This document shows positions 6,275-14,468 of a DNA stretch of 41,389 nucleotides, in pieces. The position numbers and the translations under genes were made by a program. The notes beneath the pieces were generated by a model. The model did no database searches, was not told where the DNA came from, and worked only from the letters and a program-made list of their open reading frames with translations. The number at the start of each line of letters is the position of its first letter. Position 1 is the stretch's first letter. This DNA comes from Aeromonas allosaccharophila (lineage in GTDB: Bacteria > Pseudomonadota > Gammaproteobacteria > Enterobacterales > Aeromonadaceae): the NCBI RefSeq assembly GCF_000819685.1, contig NZ_CDBR01000020.1, forward strand, positions 1-41,389, given 5' to 3'.

Positions 6275-8299
6275 TTACTGACCTAACAGCTGGTAGATCG
6301 CATGATTGGCAAACTTGGGATCGTTGGCCACCACGCCTTCCACCCGTTTCAGAGTGGGGCCTGCCAGCTTCTCGACCTCGGAGTTTGGCGAGGAGTAGAA
6401 GTAGACCTTGGTCTTGGCGGGCAACGGTTTCAGATGCCAGTTGTTATCAACTTTCACCTCGAAACCGGCCGATTTTTTATCGCTCAGATCTTTAACATAG
6501 GCAGAGAGCACTTCCCGTGTTTCCATCGGATCTTCGTGTACCAGTGCCTGACCATTGATGCCCGGGAAGCTGCCACCACCGCTGGCGCGGTAGTTGTTGG
6601 TGACCACGTAGAAGTTCTGCTTCGGGTCGATCGCTTTGCCATTGTAGGTGAGCTGGCTAATGCGCTGGCTGTCGCTGACCTTCTTGCCATCCTGGTTATA
6701 GCGAGCAGGCTGGGTGACATCCACCTCGTAGCTCACCCCTTTGATCGCATCGAGGTTGTAGGGACGGAAATCGTCGACCACCAGCCACTGCGCCTGATCG
6801 GTGTTCGGGTCAATCTGACGATACTGGACGGCACTCTTCTCCAGCCACTCTTTCACGGTGGCGCCATCGACTTTCACCACCTGCAAGGTATTGGGGAAGA
6901 CATAGAGATCCGCGACGTTGCGCCCGGAGATGTCGCCCGCCTGCACCCAGGTGTAGTCGTTGGGACCGTTGCGCCCACCACGGAACGGCGCCGCCGCCGA
7001 CAGCACGGGCAGGTCTTCCTTGAGGCCGCAATTCAGGCCGTTCTGCTTCAGGCAATCCGCTTTCACCTGTTCGACATGCCACTGCTGGGCATCGCTCACG
7101 ATCTGGATGGAGGCATCATCCTGCGCGACCGAGAAGAAGCTATGAATAGGGGCGGTCAGCTTGCCGATAGGCAGGCTCAGCCACTCAATGGTCTCGTCGT
7201 GGACGGTCTGGATCAGATTCACGACCCCCTGATCCTCTTCACCGCTTGGCAGCGCTTTGACCTTGCGCAGTTCAGAGTGACTATCCGCCACCTGCCAACG
7301 CCCATCCTGATAGGTCAACTTGAGATCGATGATGCCAAGATGGTTACCGGTCACGCCGGGCATAACGGCCGGAACGCCAGCAATCTTGCCCGTTTTGTTA
7401 TCCACTTTTTCGATATCGGGATACTCGCCGGGGAAGGCTTTGTGGGCATGGCCCAGCAGCAGGGCATCCAACCCCTTCACCTGGGCAAGATAGATGGCGG
7501 CGTTCTCCATCAGAGGCTCTTGCGGGGTGCCGGTGATACCGGAGTGCGCCGCAATGATCACCAGATCGGCACCCTTGGCACGCATCTCGGGGATGTAGTG
7601 CTCGGCAGTCTCGACCATGTCAGCCACGACGACCTTGCCTTCAAGGTTGTGCTTGTCCCACTGGAGGATCTGGGGCGGGTTCATCCCCAGCACACCCACC
7701 TTGATGGTCTGCGTCTTGCCGTTGGCATCTTTTACCTGACGATCCAGCAGCACATAGGGCTTGAAGTGTTGCGGCATGGCATCCCAGTCAACCTTGCCGT
7801 CACTGCCTCGCTTGAGGGTGTTGCCGTCGAAGACGTTGGCATTCACGACCTGATAGCGGGCCCCGGAGAGGGTTTTCGCCAGGAACTCGAGGCCGTAGTT
7901 GAATTCATGGTTGCCGAGGTTGCCCACGTCATATTTCAGTTCGTTGAGCACCTTGATGGCGGGGTGACCTGCCGACTTGGTCAGATAATCGGGATCGCCC
8001 TTGTATTGGGCAAAGACATAGTCAGCCAGGGGAGTGCCCTGGATCAGGTCACCGTTGTCGATCAGCAGGTTGTTGCCGTTCTCGTCACGGGCTTGCTTGA
8101 TCAGCAAGGCCGTGCGGGCAAGACCCAGCGAGTCATCTCGCTTGTTCTGGTAGTAGTCGAAGCTCAGCAGGTTGGAGTGAACGTCGGAGGTCTCCATCAA
8201 CCGCAGATTGACATCGCCCGGGGTACTGTCGTCACTGCTTTGGCATCCGGAGAGGGCAAGCAGTACCGCCACCGCGCTCAGTTTGAGAGTGAAGTGCAT
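6275..8299 (-). CDS. cpdB: 2',3'-cyclic-nucleotide 2'-phosphodiesterase / 3'-nucleotidase, predicted lipoprotein
   Basis: The 674-residue protein is a CpdB-type metallophosphoesterase. The N-terminal domain has the metal motifs ETSDVHSN, IDNGDLIQG, LGNHEFNYG, AAHSG and GHAHKAF. The C-terminal 5'-nucleotidase-type substrate domain includes NYRASGGGSFPG. CpdB hydrolyses 2',3'-cyclic nucleotides and 3'-nucleotides outside the cytoplasm so that the nucleosides can be salvaged. The N-terminus is a lipoprotein signal with lipobox LSGC (C19), whereas E. coli CpdB is a soluble periplasmic enzyme, so here it is probably membrane anchored. The start at 8299 has a modest GCGAGAAA upstream. It is a single-gene unit ended by a strong terminator, flanked on both sides by paralogous small membrane-protein genes. 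Confidence 0.9.
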   Translation of the reverse strand: MHFTLKLSAVAVLLALSGCQSSDDSTPGDVNLRLMETSDVHSNLLSFDYYQNKRDDSLGLARTALLIKQARDENGNNLLIDNGDLIQGTPLADYVFAQYKGDPDYLTKSAGHPAIKVLNELKYDVGNLGNHEFNYGLEFLAKTLSGARYQVVNANVFDGNTLKRGSDGKVDWDAMPQHFKPYVLLDRQVKDANGKTQTIKVGVLGMNPPQILQWDKHNLEGKVVVADMVETAEHYIPEMRAKGADLVIIAAHSGITGTPQEPLMENAAIYLAQVKGLDALLLGHAHKAFPGEYPDIEKVDNKTGKIAGVPAVMPGVTGNHLGIIDLKLTYQDGRWQVADSHSELRKVKALPSGEEDQGVVNLIQTVHDETIEWLSLPIGKLTAPIHSFFSVAQDDASIQIVSDAQQWHVEQVKADCLKQNGLNCGLKEDLPVLSAAAPFRGGRNGPNDYTWVQAGDISGRNVADLYVFPNTLQVVKVDGATVKEWLEKSAVQYRQIDPNTDQAQWLVVDDFRPYNLDAIKGVSYEVDVTQPARYNQDGKKVSDSQRISQLTYNGKAIDPKQNFYVVTNNYRASGGGSFPGINGQALVHEDPMETREVLSAYVKDLSDKKSAGFEVKVDNNWHLKPLPAKTKVYFYSSPNSEVEKLAGPTLKRVEGVVANDPKFANHAIYQLLGQ

Positions 8300-8574
8300 T
8301 GTTATTTTTCTCGCTTATTGTTAGTGCCAGTCGGGGCATGCTACCTGCTACGGTAGGGTTTATCTGTGATCTACGTGGGTTTATAACTACAATAACCACA
8401 TTAATATTCGAAATTTAAGGCATGAACAGTATTTTAAACTGACGTGTGAAGCGTTTATCTTGCCCCCCCTATAAATAGCTGTTCCGAATAGTAGAGCACT
8501 GGAGGAAGGGAACTCAGTCCAGCTTATGCGAACTCATTCGTCGCCAAACAAAACAGGCCTCAAGGACTGGATTG

Positions 8575-8889
8575 ATGCCTCTCTTCCCGCCCTGCCACGA
8601 CCACAACGGCGCCCCATATAAAAATGATCAATACGAACGGACTCAAAAACCTGACTATCTGTTTTTCATCAAACTTATGTCCTCGCTGGCAATTACCGCC
8701 CCCATCGGCCTGCTCCCGGAATTTATCCGGCAGGATTTTCATATGGATTTGCTCTCATGGCAGAAGGGTGGCCGCCTCACTCTGATCGTGATCGGCGTCG
8801 CAGCGGCAATGGCGGGAATTGACTGGCTCGTGTATCGCTATCGAACCAAACGACAGCAGCCAAAGGACTCGGTTGCGCAGAGCAGGTAA
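8575..8889 (+). CDS. Small membrane protein, paralogue 2 (right of cpdB)
   Basis: The frame encodes about 104 residues, and from NDQYERTQKPDYLFF onward it parallels the protein at 5952-6209. It has the same central loop (LPEFIRQDFHMDLLSWQKGG) and a second hydrophobic segment ending IDWLVYRYRTKR. The codon aligned with the ATG of the left copy is AAT here, so translation must begin upstream (ATG 8575, giving about 19 extra residues) or the gene is decaying. No convincing ribosome binding site is seen at 8575. Function is unknown. Confidence 0.5.
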   Translation: MPLFPPCHDHNGAPYKNDQYERTQKPDYLFFIKLMSSLAITAPIGLLPEFIRQDFHMDLLSWQKGGRLTLIVIGVAAAMAGIDWLVYRYRTKRQQPKDSVAQSR

Positions 8890-8929
8890 GGGAAGAGCGG
8901 GCTGCCACAGGCATGGCAGCCCCACGCCA

Positions 8930-9421
8930 TCAGGAGAGCATGCTTCTTAGCATCCAGGCGGTTTTTTCATGAATATCGATGCGCTGGGTCAGCACATCGG
9001 CGGTAGGCTGGTCATTGACGGCATCGACCAGATCGAACAGTTTTCTGGCGGTTCTCGCCGTGGCTTCTTGCGCCAACACCAGATGTTTGAGCATTTCACT
9101 GGCACAGGGCACCCCTTCGACCTCCTCAATGGAGGAGAGACGGACAAACTCCTTGTATGTGCCGGGAGCGGGGAAGCCCAATGCGCGGATCCGCTCGGCG
9201 ATAACATCCAGCGCATTCCACTGCTCGGTGTATTGATCCATAAACATATTGTGCAGGCTGTTGAACTGCGGGCCGGTTACGTTCCAGTGAAAATTGTGGG
9301 TCATCAAATAAAGGGTGTAACTATCGGCAAGCAGTGCCGATAATCCATCTGCAATTTTCTTGCGATCGGCGGCTGAAATACCGATATCCATTTCTGGTAA
9401 AACCATACTCTCTTTTTTCAT
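8930..9421 (-). CDS. dps: Dps/ferritin-like DNA-protecting protein
   Basis: The 163-residue protein has the Dps signature: LYLMTHNFHWNVTGPQF, then a ferroxidase-type segment DQYTEQWNALDVIAERIRAL. Dps proteins form dodecamers that oxidise and store iron with peroxide and protect DNA. The N-terminus (MKKESMVLPEMDIG) has few lysines, so DNA binding is uncertain. The start at 9421 is set by AGGAG nine bases upstream; the frame continues upstream but overlaps the preceding gene. It is the last gene of a tight operon and begins 4 bp after the thioesterase gene ends, suggesting coupled translation. Confidence 0.88.
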   Translation of the reverse strand: MKKESMVLPEMDIGISAADRKKIADGLSALLADSYTLYLMTHNFHWNVTGPQFNSLHNMFMDQYTEQWNALDVIAERIRALGFPAPGTYKEFVRLSSIEEVEGVPCASEMLKHLVLAQEATARTARKLFDLVDAVNDQPTADVLTQRIDIHEKTAWMLRSMLS

Positions 9422-9425
9422 CACG

Positions 9426-9863
9426 CTAACTCCTGTCATTGGCTTTCGGCTTGATAAATTTGGCCGATGCTTTTGCAACAATCATCCCGCCGACCGACGC
9501 TACGGCATTCAAGCGATAGATACCGTGACGCTGGTCGACTATTCTGGCCGACAGCGCTACTTTGCTGCCGATATCGATGGGAGCAATAAAACGAACGGTC
9601 AGCTCCGCGGTTAATCCTCTTATTCCCCGTTGCAGCAACGCATGTGTCATCACCGCATCGAGCAGGGTGCTGGTCATGCCGCCATGCAAAATATCGCTAT
9701 AACCCTGATGGCACTCGTTGGCAATAAACAGCCCTTCCGTCGCCCCTTCCTCCCCCTGGTAAAAGCGAATTCCCAGTGAATCCGGGTTATGAGTGCCACA
9801 CACCATGCAACGGGCGTGGGACATCATGGTCTGTTGATAGCTCTCTGATTGATATTCATCCAC
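9426..9863 (-). CDS. PaaI-family hotdog-fold thioesterase
   Basis: The product is about 145 residues with the hotdog core of PaaI-type acyl-CoA thioesterases. HGGMTSTLLDAVMTHALL carries the usual HGG and central-helix residues, followed by the LTAELTVRFIAPI strand. A CMVCGTHNPDSLGI segment at the N-terminus, with the CxxCGxxNPxGL pattern, is common in this group. The substrate is unknown. The frame opens with GTG at 9863 and has no strong ribosome binding site; an ATG at MMSHARC is an alternative. It is the fourth gene of the operon. Confidence 0.8.
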   Translation of the reverse strand: MDEYQSESYQQTMMSHARCMVCGTHNPDSLGIRFYQGEEGATEGLFIANECHQGYSDILHGGMTSTLLDAVMTHALLQRGIRGLTAELTVRFIAPIDIGSKVALSARIVDQRHGIYRLNAVASVGGMIVAKASAKFIKPKANDRS

Positions 9864-9912
9864 TTGATCTATTCACTCGCTATTTGGCCACTCGCATGTT
9901 GAGAACAGAGCG

Positions 9913-10254
9913 CTAGGAGAGCAGCTCTTCGATGGCGGCGTGTGCCTGGGTGCCATAGATGATGGAGGGGCCGCCTCCCATCAATACCGCGACATCCACG
10001 GTGGCAATCCGTTCCGCTCGCGAAGCACCGGCCTTCACGGCCCCGGCAACATGGGCGGCAATGCAGCCATCGCAGCGGGAAGCGATACCAATACCGAGGG
10101 CGATCATTTCCCGATACTTCAGCGCCAGCGCCTCGTCCTCTTTCATAACGGCTTTGTGCAGCGCAATAAATGCATTCATGGTATCCGGGCTGCTCTTGCG
10201 ATAAGCAGAACCAAGCTGGTGTTGTTCTTTATTGATCTCTCGATAATTTTTCAT
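9913..10254 (-). CDS. Carboxymuconolactone decarboxylase/AhpD-family protein
   Basis: The 113-residue protein contains the AhpD-type redox motif in IASRCDGCIAAHVAGAVKAGA, i.e. CxxC followed by a histidine three residues on. Members act as alkylhydroperoxidase-like thiol enzymes or as carboxymuconolactone decarboxylases. The CxxC-H pattern favours the redox type. The start at 10254 is chosen for the GGAG upstream; a longer frame to 10284 overlaps the previous gene. It begins 4 bp after the channel gene stop, so the two are probably coupled. Confidence 0.82.
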   Translation of the reverse strand: MKNYREINKEQHQLGSAYRKSSPDTMNAFIALHKAVMKEDEALALKYREMIALGIGIASRCDGCIAAHVAGAVKAGASRAERIATVDVAVLMGGGPSIIYGTQAHAAIEELLS

Positions 10255-10258
10255 CACG

Positions 10259-11245
10259 TTATTTCTCCGGTGTGAAAATCTCACCTTTGTAGAATGACTG
10301 CACTGTCATGCTGATTAACCAGATGATCAATACAATCAGGGCGCACACCACTATTTTGGCCAGATAATATGGAATGAAATTCCCGGTTGCATCGGCAAAC
10401 ATGGCCGAGGCTGCGGAAAATGCCGCCAATGGAAATGAGTATGCCCACGAAGAGAGAAAGAATTTCAGTTTCAAAAAACTGAGAGTGTTGTACATAAGCA
10501 AGATAAATACAAACAGCGCAAAATAATAAATGATATGGGCAAACAGATCGCTGGAACTGGCTATTTCGCTATACGAGATAAATCCGATGGAGGGTGGTGC
10601 CAACAGAATAAACATGGTGGGCATCAGTTTCTCGGGCAGGTTCTCATGAAAGAACAGCCGATAGAGCACTATGGTCAGCAGAGAGAACCAGAAAATAAGG
10701 CCAATGCTGAAGAAGAACAGGCTGATCTCGTGAAAGCCAAGCGGCATGCCACCAAGGGGCACCACGATATTGCCGACAATCGGAATAAACCATGCCGGAT
10801 TGGTGTGGGTGATAGTGAAATGGTCGCGATGGATCCAGTTGCTCATGATGTAGAGGGTGAAGATCAGCTGCAAACTGGCTCCCACCGACCAGAGGGCCAG
10901 CGCCGCATCATGCCAGCTGGCCCAGTAGGCGGATTGCAGCAGCAGGCTGATTGAGATGGTCGGGAAGAAATTGATCCTGACCGGGTGTTTCAGCTCATGC
11001 CGGAACTCGTCATTGTGTCTGAGGATTTTCCAGCCATACATCACCAGAAACGTCGCCAGTAGCAGAGATGACAAGACCCCGAACAGGAACCCTGCCGACT
11101 GCAGTAACAGCAGATCCGGAAACGCCTTACGGCAGGCAATCGCCGCCCCCGTCAGCCCCATGATGATTGAAAACAGTGTGACAGGCATATGTGCAATCTT
11201 GGTTATGGAGGGGATTCGCTTACCCTCTTGATTCAGGTTTTCCAT
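10259..11245 (-). CDS. SLAC1/TehA-family anion channel
   Basis: The 328-residue protein is almost entirely hydrophobic, with about ten predicted transmembrane helices. It has the family features PVTLFSIIMGLTGAAIACRK near the start and THTNPAWFIPIVGNIVVPLG in the middle. TehA/SLAC1 proteins are plasma-membrane anion channels; E. coli TehA gives tellurite resistance when overproduced. The start at 11245 has GGAGGGG upstream. It is the second gene of the operon, after the NifX-like gene (35-bp gap). No TehB methyltransferase accompanies it. Confidence 0.85.
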   Translation of the reverse strand: MENLNQEGKRIPSITKIAHMPVTLFSIIMGLTGAAIACRKAFPDLLLLQSAGFLFGVLSSLLLATFLVMYGWKILRHNDEFRHELKHPVRINFFPTISISLLLQSAYWASWHDAALALWSVGASLQLIFTLYIMSNWIHRDHFTITHTNPAWFIPIVGNIVVPLGGMPLGFHEISLFFFSIGLIFWFSLLTIVLYRLFFHENLPEKLMPTMFILLAPPSIGFISYSEIASSSDLFAHIIYYFALFVFILLMYNTLSFLKLKFFLSSWAYSFPLAAFSAASAMFADATGNFIPYYLAKIVVCALIVLIIWLISMTVQSFYKGEIFTPEK

Positions 11246-11280
11246 CAACTTTCCCCTCCAGTTCGGCCTAGTGGTTGTGC

Positions 11281-11784
11281 TTACTCTTCACAACATTTTT
11301 TGTGGTTGCGCTGACGGTTACCCTGACAGCCCTGCTGTTGTCCGGAGGCAGACTTGCAGCAACCCCCTTTGCCAAGGCGGCCATGGGGGGCGCATTGATG
11401 GCTTCCCTTGCCGTGATGGCCAGCACCCTCGGCGCAGCGCGATGCGCTGCCCTGTTCAGCGGATGTCAGCTCGGTCAGATTGCCCGACTCATTGCTCAGC
11501 ATGTCGGCCATGGCCAGACGCCCCAGACTGGACTGATAGACGGCAAGCCCGCTGCCGAGCAACTTGCCAAGCATCTTGCTACCGATATGTTTCAGCACGA
11601 TGCGGCTAGCCCCGTGAGCGCTGAACAGCTCCACCAGCGCGCTTTTGCACTCGTTGCCAGCCACCGGGTTGGCGATCTCTGTCAGGGTGCTCCCCTGTTC
11701 GTCTACGAATACAAAGCGTTCTGCCTTGGCAAAATGTCCTGCGATATGGTCGTCATTCATCGGAATGGCTGTGATGATGGTCAT
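11281..11784 (-). CDS. NifX/NifB-like (dinitrogenase Fe-Mo cofactor domain) protein with Cys/His-rich tail
   Basis: The 167-residue protein begins MTIITAIPMNDDHIAGHFAKA and has the fold of small Fe-Mo cofactor-binding proteins (NifX/NafY/MTH1175 type), with HGASRIVLKHIGSKMLGKLL and a GLAVYQ strand. No nitrogenase genes are present, so a role in nitrogen fixation is unlikely. The last 60 residues are Gly/Cys/His rich, with seven cysteines (e.g. GGCC, KKCC) and five histidines, suggesting a metal or Fe-S site. The start at 11784 is fixed by AGGAGG upstream; the open frame to 11955 has no such signal. It heads the five-gene leftward operon that ends with dps. Confidence 0.82.
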   Translation of the reverse strand: MTIITAIPMNDDHIAGHFAKAERFVFVDEQGSTLTEIANPVAGNECKSALVELFSAHGASRIVLKHIGSKMLGKLLGSGLAVYQSSLGRLAMADMLSNESGNLTELTSAEQGSASRCAEGAGHHGKGSHQCAPHGRLGKGGCCKSASGQQQGCQGNRQRNHKKCCEE

Positions 11785-12000
11785 TTGACCTCCTGCTATC
11801 ACTGTTGATATTCCGGCCCTGCCCCTTGGCGCTCTGCGCTCGCCCCCTTGTTCAGGGTCTTCCCGCAGGCTTGCCGGTTGGCATGGCCATGTTCCCAGCC
11901 TCTTGCAGCAACCAGATGAAGAGCCGTACGCATCAACTTTTCCTGGTTTAGTCACGCATCATTCGGCTCGATAAGCGTCTGATCATGATGCCGCCGTAAT

Positions 12001-12041
12001 TGGCATATGCCATGTATACGCCCAGTTTATGGCATATGCAA
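12001..12041. promoter_or_regulatory. Twin palindromes, candidate operator for the NifX-to-Dps operon
   Basis: TGGCATATGCCA (12001-12012, a perfect 12-bp palindrome) is followed 29 bp later by TGGCATATGCAA (12030-12041, one arm imperfect). The spacing is close to three helical turns, so bound dimers would lie on nearly the same face. They lie 217-258 bp upstream of the NifX-like start. The regulator is unknown. Confidence 0.55.
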
Positions 12042-12194
12042 TAAACTATTTTTTCCAACGAAGAGGTTTCGGGACTCATGCTCTCCCGCCAGAACATCAT
12101 TCCAGGGCGCGCCAACCCGCTATCAGCGGGGACAAAAGGCAGGGGAAAAATAGCGCATAAAAATCCTAATCCGCCCGGCGAAACTGCGACTTTT

Positions 12195-12210
12195 TGTGAT
12201 AAGAGTCACA
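12195..12210 (+). promoter_or_regulatory. Consensus CRP-binding site upstream of the PTS gene
   Basis: TGTGATAAGAGTCACA matches the CRP consensus TGTGA-N6-TCACA at all ten conserved positions. Its centre lies about 43 bp before a plausible start point set by the TATAAA box at 12234-12239, close to class II spacing. Confidence 0.82.
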
Positions 12211-12233
12211 TCTCGCGGCACCGTTAAACCACA

Positions 12234-12239
12234 TATAAA
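12234..12239 (+). promoter_or_regulatory. Probable -10 box of the CRP-dependent PTS promoter
   Basis: TATAAA matches the -10 consensus at five of six positions and lies 24 bp after the CRP site. Transcription from near 12246 would give a leader of about 200-300 nt, depending on the start codon used. Confidence 0.45.
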
Positions 12240-12541
12240 TCCAGACCCCGCAGGTGATTAATTTATTGATATGACGCATAACAAACCTTGTCGCACGCTT
12301 GATACCAATTCACTTAATTGTTTTTAAAGAAAAAATTAGCAATGACCTGAAAATGGCGAGTCCTGCCTGAAAACGGGATCTTCATCACATCGCGTTTTAC
12401 TGCGCACAAAAATCCAGTGATTAGCACATTTGTCCGATAGGGAGGGGGCGAGTGAGCCGCGATAATGATCAGGTCATTTTTATCCAGTACGTCGATACGT
12501 ACTCACGCATAGCTTCCGTCACCGGAAGCGGGGAGAGCGCC

Positions 12542-14449
12542 ATGATCACCACCTTGATCAATGAACATCTGATCAACCTCGATTTGAAAGCGACGCGTAA
12601 GGAAGAGGTCTTCACCGAGATGGCCCGCCTGCTGGCGTCGCAAGGCAAGGTCAGCGACGAGCAGGCCTTTATCAAGGATCTGTGGGCCCGCGAAGAGCTG
12701 GGCAACACCGGCTTTGAGGAGGGCGTCGCCCTGCCCCACGCCAAGAGTGCGGCGGTGTGCAACCCGGCGGTCGCCATCGGCATCAGCCGCAACGGCATCG
12801 AGTACGGCGCCGAAGATGGCAAGCCGTCCCACATTTTCTTTATGATCGCCTCCCCCGATGGCGGCGCCAATCACCATATCGAGGTGCTGGCCGAGCTCTC
12901 CGGCAAGCTGATCGAAGAGGGCTTTATCGCCAAACTGCTGGCGGCCAAAACCCCGGCCGACGCGCTGGCGCTGCTGCTGGCCAAGAAAGAGGAGCAGAGC
13001 GCGGCCCCGACCACCAGCAAGGGTTTCATCATAGGTGTCACCGGTTGCCCGGCCGGTATCGCCCACACCTATCTGGCGGCCGAGTCGCTGGAGCGCGCCG
13101 CCCGCGAGCTGGGTTATGAGGTGAAGGTGGAGACCAATGGCTCCATCGGCGTCAAGAACAGCCCGACCGCGGACGAGATTGCCCGCGCCACCGCCATCGT
13201 GGTCGCCTGTGACAAGCAGGTGGACATGGCCCGCTTCGCTGGCAAGCCGCTGATCAAGACCGGCGTGAAGGCCCCCATCAAGGATGGCAAGGGTCTGATT
13301 GAGCAGGCGCTGAAAGCTCCGGCCTATGTGGCTGGCAAAGAAGATAAAAAAGGTGAAGAGAAGAGCGCGGGCGGCAGTTCCGATCTCTATCGCTACCTGA
13401 TGAACGGCGTATCGCACATGATCCCGTTCGTGGTGACCGGCGGTCTGTTGATTGCGCTGGCACTGGCCATCGGCGGCAACCCGACCCCGAGCGGCATGCA
13501 GATCCCGGAAGGGAGCATGTGGAACCAGATCCTCAACGTGGGCGTGGCCGCCTTCACCCTGATGATCCCCATTCTGGCGGGCTATATCGCCTACGCCATC
13601 GGTGATCGTCCGGCGCTGGCACCGGGCTTTATCGGCGGCTGGATCGCCAACAACGGCAGCTTCTACGGCGCTGACGCCGGAACCGGCTTTATCGGTGCCA
13701 TCATTGCGGGCCTCTTGGTCGGCTATCTGGTGCGCTGGATTGCGACCCGTCAGTACCACAAGATGGTGCAACCGCTGGTGCCGATCCTGATCGCCCCCAT
13801 TGTCGGTTCCCTGTTTATCGCGGCGGTATTCATCTTCATCATCGGCGCCCCGATTGCCGACATGATGACAGGCCTCAACGCCATGCTGCTCTCCATGAGC
13901 GGTGGCAGTCTGGTGCTGCTGGGTATCGTGCTGGGGGGTATGGCTGGCTTTGATATGGGTGGTCCGGTCAACAAGGTGGCATTCCTGTTCTCGGTGGGCA
14001 TGATCGCCTCCGGTCAGACCCAGTTTATGGGTGCCATGGCCTGCGCCATCCCTGCCGCGCCGCTCGGCATGTCGCTAGCTACCGTACTCGGTCGCAAGCT
14101 GGGTATCTTCGATGCCTCTGAAATCGAAGCGGGCAAAGCCGCCGGTGCCATGGGTCTGGTGGGTATCTCCGAAGGGGCGATTCCATTCGCCGCTCGTGAT
14201 CCGCTGGCCGTTATCCCGGCCAACATTCTGGGCAGCATGACCGCTGCGGTAATGGCCTTCCTGTTCGGCATCACCAACAGCGTCGCCCACGGTGGCCCCA
14301 TCGTGGCCCTGCTGGGCGCGGTCAACAAGCCGCTGCTGGCGCTGCTCTGCATGGTCTGCGGCGCCATAGTCACCGGCGTGGTGGCGGTTGCCCTGAAAAA
14401 ACTGCGGGTTAAAAAGAGTGACGAGGTGACCCTGGCCAAAGCGGCCTGA
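12542..14449 (+). CDS. Fructose-family PTS permease, IIA-IIB-IIC in one chain
   Basis: The 635-residue protein has three PTS domains. IIA (about 1-150) carries the phosphohistidine in GVALPHAK (H66). IIB (about 160-265) has the phosphocysteine in VTGCPAGIAHTYLAAE (C169). IIC (about 285-630) is hydrophobic, with GGMAGFDMGGPVNK and GISEGAIPFAARDP typical of the fructose/mannitol superfamily. It takes up and phosphorylates a hexose or a related compound, with phosphate from HPr. The layout resembles E. coli MngA (mannosylglycerate) and FruA-like permeases, and the substrate cannot be read from sequence. ATG 12542 (GGGGAG upstream) gives normal family length. A GTG at 12452 with a stronger AGGGAGGGGG would add 30 residues and is a real alternative. 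It stands alone between a CRP-type promoter and a strong terminator. Confidence 0.9.
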   Translation: MITTLINEHLINLDLKATRKEEVFTEMARLLASQGKVSDEQAFIKDLWAREELGNTGFEEGVALPHAKSAAVCNPAVAIGISRNGIEYGAEDGKPSHIFFMIASPDGGANHHIEVLAELSGKLIEEGFIAKLLAAKTPADALALLLAKKEEQSAAPTTSKGFIIGVTGCPAGIAHTYLAAESLERAARELGYEVKVETNGSIGVKNSPTADEIARATAIVVACDKQVDMARFAGKPLIKTGVKAPIKDGKGLIEQALKAPAYVAGKEDKKGEEKSAGGSSDLYRYLMNGVSHMIPFVVTGGLLIALALAIGGNPTPSGMQIPEGSMWNQILNVGVAAFTLMIPILAGYIAYAIGDRPALAPGFIGGWIANNGSFYGADAGTGFIGAIIAGLLVGYLVRWIATRQYHKMVQPLVPILIAPIVGSLFIAAVFIFIIGAPIADMMTGLNAMLLSMSGGSLVLLGIVLGGMAGFDMGGPVNKVAFLFSVGMIASGQTQFMGAMACAIPAAPLGMSLATVLGRKLGIFDASEIEAGKAAGAMGLVGISEGAIPFAARDPLAVIPANILGSMTAAVMAFLFGITNSVAHGGPIVALLGAVNKPLLALLCMVCGAIVTGVVAVALKKLRVKKSDEVTLAKAA

Positions 14450-14468
14450 GTGCCCACCTCCTGCTGAA

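Larger units (their letters stand above)
11785..12541. other. Divergent intergenic region between the NifX operon and the PTS gene
   Basis: These 757 bases separate two divergent units. They hold twin palindromes (12001-12041), a consensus CRP site (12195-12210), a TATAAA box (12234-12239) and a small hairpin (CCCGCT/AGCGGG at 12116-12130). No stable RNA gene was recognised. The stretch 11785-11955 is open on the minus strand but looks like a leader, not coding. Confidence 0.6.

Noticed and set aside
6302..8356. A 684-codon plus-strand frame opposite cpdB
   Set aside because: Antisense shadow of a well-supported gene, with no independent motif.
11785..11955. Upstream extension of the NifX-like frame
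   Set aside because: AGGAGG lies directly before 11784, and the extension is low-complexity without homology.
12116..12130. CCCGCT/AGCGGG hairpin as a terminator
   Set aside because: Short stem with no T-run; mentioned only as sequence content.
12503..13771. A 422-codon minus-strand frame opposite the PTS gene
   Set aside because: Antisense shadow, no recognisable family.
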